DNA from: an uncultured Lachnospiraceae bacterium | Lineage (GTDB): Bacteria > Bacillota > Clostridia > Lachnospirales > Lachnospiraceae | Length of the DNA: 9,055 nucleotides | Direction of reading: 5' to 3' | NCBI GenBank assembly: GCA_902766655.1 | Contig: CACXEL010000052.1 | Coordinates: forward strand, 1 to 9,055 | Part shown: positions 8,342-9,055 of the stretch, piece by piece | Layout of the letters: each line of letters begins with the position of its first letter | Numbering within the stretch: the first letter of the stretch is position 1 | Position numbers and translations under genes: made by a program | The notes under the pieces: generated by a model | The model's database searches: none | What the model saw: the letters and a program-made list of their open reading frames with translations, nothing else | Told to the model about the DNA's origin: nothing

Positions 8342-9055
8342 TTATACTCCGTTCTCCGCCCGTTTCCGGTCCGGCGCCTTCTTTTTGGCAGGCTTCTCTT
8401 CGCCCCGGACGTAGATGGGCTCTTCCTGTCCTTCCACAACAGCCTTGGTGATCCGGCACTCCCGGATGGTTCCGTCCGAGGGAACATGGTACATGGGCTC
8501 CAGCGTAATTTTCTCCATGATGGCCCTGAGGCCGCGGGCGCCGGTCTTGCGCACCAGAGTCTGGTGGGCGATCTCCCTGAGGGCGTCCTCGTCGACGGTC
8601 AGCTTGACGCCGTCCATCTCGAAGAGGGCCGTGTACTGCTTGACCAGGGAGTTCTTGGGCTCTGTGAGGATCCTCACCAGGGCCTCCTCGTCCAGCTCGT
8701 CCAGGGAGGTGACCACCGGGATACGGCCGACGAGCTCGGGGATCAGGCCGAACTTGACGAAATCGGAGGGCATGATGTTCTTCAGGACCTCGCTGGTCTT
8801 TTTCTCGCTCCTGTCCTCCTTGATGTCGGCGCCGAAGCCGATGGACTTCTTCTCCATCCGGCTTGCAATCACCTTCTCGATGCCGACGAAGGCGCCGCCG
8901 CAGATGAAGAGGATGTTGGTGGTGTCGATCTGGATCATCTCGGCCTGGGGGTGCTTGCGGCCGCCCTGGGGCGGCACGGAGGCGACGGTGCCCTCGATGA
9001 TCTTGAGCAGGGCCTGCTGGACGCCTTCACCGGAGACGTCGCGGGTGATGGATGC
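8342..9055 (-). CDS. clpX: ATP-dependent Clp protease ATPase subunit ClpX, C-terminal part (cut by window edge)
   Basis: AAA+ unfoldase that feeds substrates into the ClpP peptidase. The open frame runs to the window edge, so the N-terminal zinc-binding domain, Walker A and Walker B are outside; 237 residues remain. Visible hallmarks, numbered within the fragment: [18 protein letters not shown] at 6-23, the RKH pore loop at 33-35, sensor-1 region [10 protein letters not shown] (47-56), the ClpP-docking IGF loop at 72-74, the arginine-finger region ELVGRIP (107-113) and sensor-2 GARGLRA (172-178). The intact IGF loop implies it still partners ClpP. The C-terminus is a charged tail ([17 protein letters not shown]). 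A GTG at 8977 is an internal valine codon (SVPPQGG), not a start. The gene ends with TAA 6 nt before lon and in the same reading frame. Confidence 0.97.
   Translation of the reverse strand, partial: ASITRDVSGEGVQQALLKIIEGTVASVPPQGGRKHPQAEMIQIDTTNILFICGGAFVGIEKVIASRMEKKSIGFGADIKEDRSEKKTSEVLKNIMPSDFVKFGLIPELVGRIPVVTSLDELDEEALVRILTEPKNSLVKQYTALFEMDGVKLTVDEDALREIAHQTLVRKTGARGLRAIMEKITLEPMYHVPSDGTIRECRITKAVVEGQEEPIYVRGEEKPAKKKAPDRKRAENGV
8347..8350 (-). promoter_or_regulatory. weak ribosome binding site of lon, inside the end of clpX
   Basis: GGAG on the minus strand, made by the last sense codons of clpX (GGA GTA TAA), 11 nt before the TTG start of lon. The spacing is longer than the usual 5-9 nt and the start codon is weak, which suggests lon is translated mainly by ribosomes finishing clpX. 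Confidence 0.5.

Noticed and set aside
8342..8977. Complete short ClpX starting at a GTG at 8977
   Set aside because: The frame continues in unbroken, family-matching ClpX sequence ([18 protein letters not shown]) up to the window edge, so the gene is cut by the edge and the GTG is an internal valine.

Overview
The window is a stretch of bacterial core genome with every gene on the minus strand. The sequence is GC-rich and the spacing compact. The organism is most likely a Clostridia-type Bacillota: the order clpX, lon, engB is the low-GC Gram-positive arrangement, and ecfA1-ecfA2-ecfT-truA is a block typical of Bacillota. The species cannot be named from this sequence.

Read in the direction of transcription (from position 9055 down to 1) there are three groups. 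(1) Protein quality control and ribosome assembly: the 3' part of clpX (cut by the window edge), then lon, then engB. clpX and lon are 6 nt apart and lon and engB overlap by 4 nt, so this is one operon tail. (2) A non-coding gap of 284 bp (4984-5267) holding an imperfect inverted repeat next to a degenerate direct-repeat array. (3) The shared energising module of a group II ECF vitamin/metal transporter (ecfA1, ecfA2, ecfT), followed by truA (tRNA pseudouridine synthase) and a sodium-coupled amino-acid transporter of the NSS/SNF family whose start lies inside the end of truA. Gaps are 24, 21 and 12 nt, then a 20-nt overlap, so these five genes look co-transcribed. No EcfS substrate-binding subunit is in view, as expected for a shared module serving S-components encoded elsewhere.

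The leftmost 203 bp contain a long hairpin that probably ends the transporter operon. It is followed by a candidate promoter, an 11-bp-period direct repeat, a strong ribosome binding site and the first codons of another leftward gene that leaves the window at position 1.

I found no mobile element, CRISPR array, tRNA, rRNA or novel multi-gene system. The items most worth a second look are the repeats at 5089-5256, the regulatory layout at 29-188, the position of the ecf-truA block away from ribosomal-protein genes, and the non-ATG starts of lon and ecfT.
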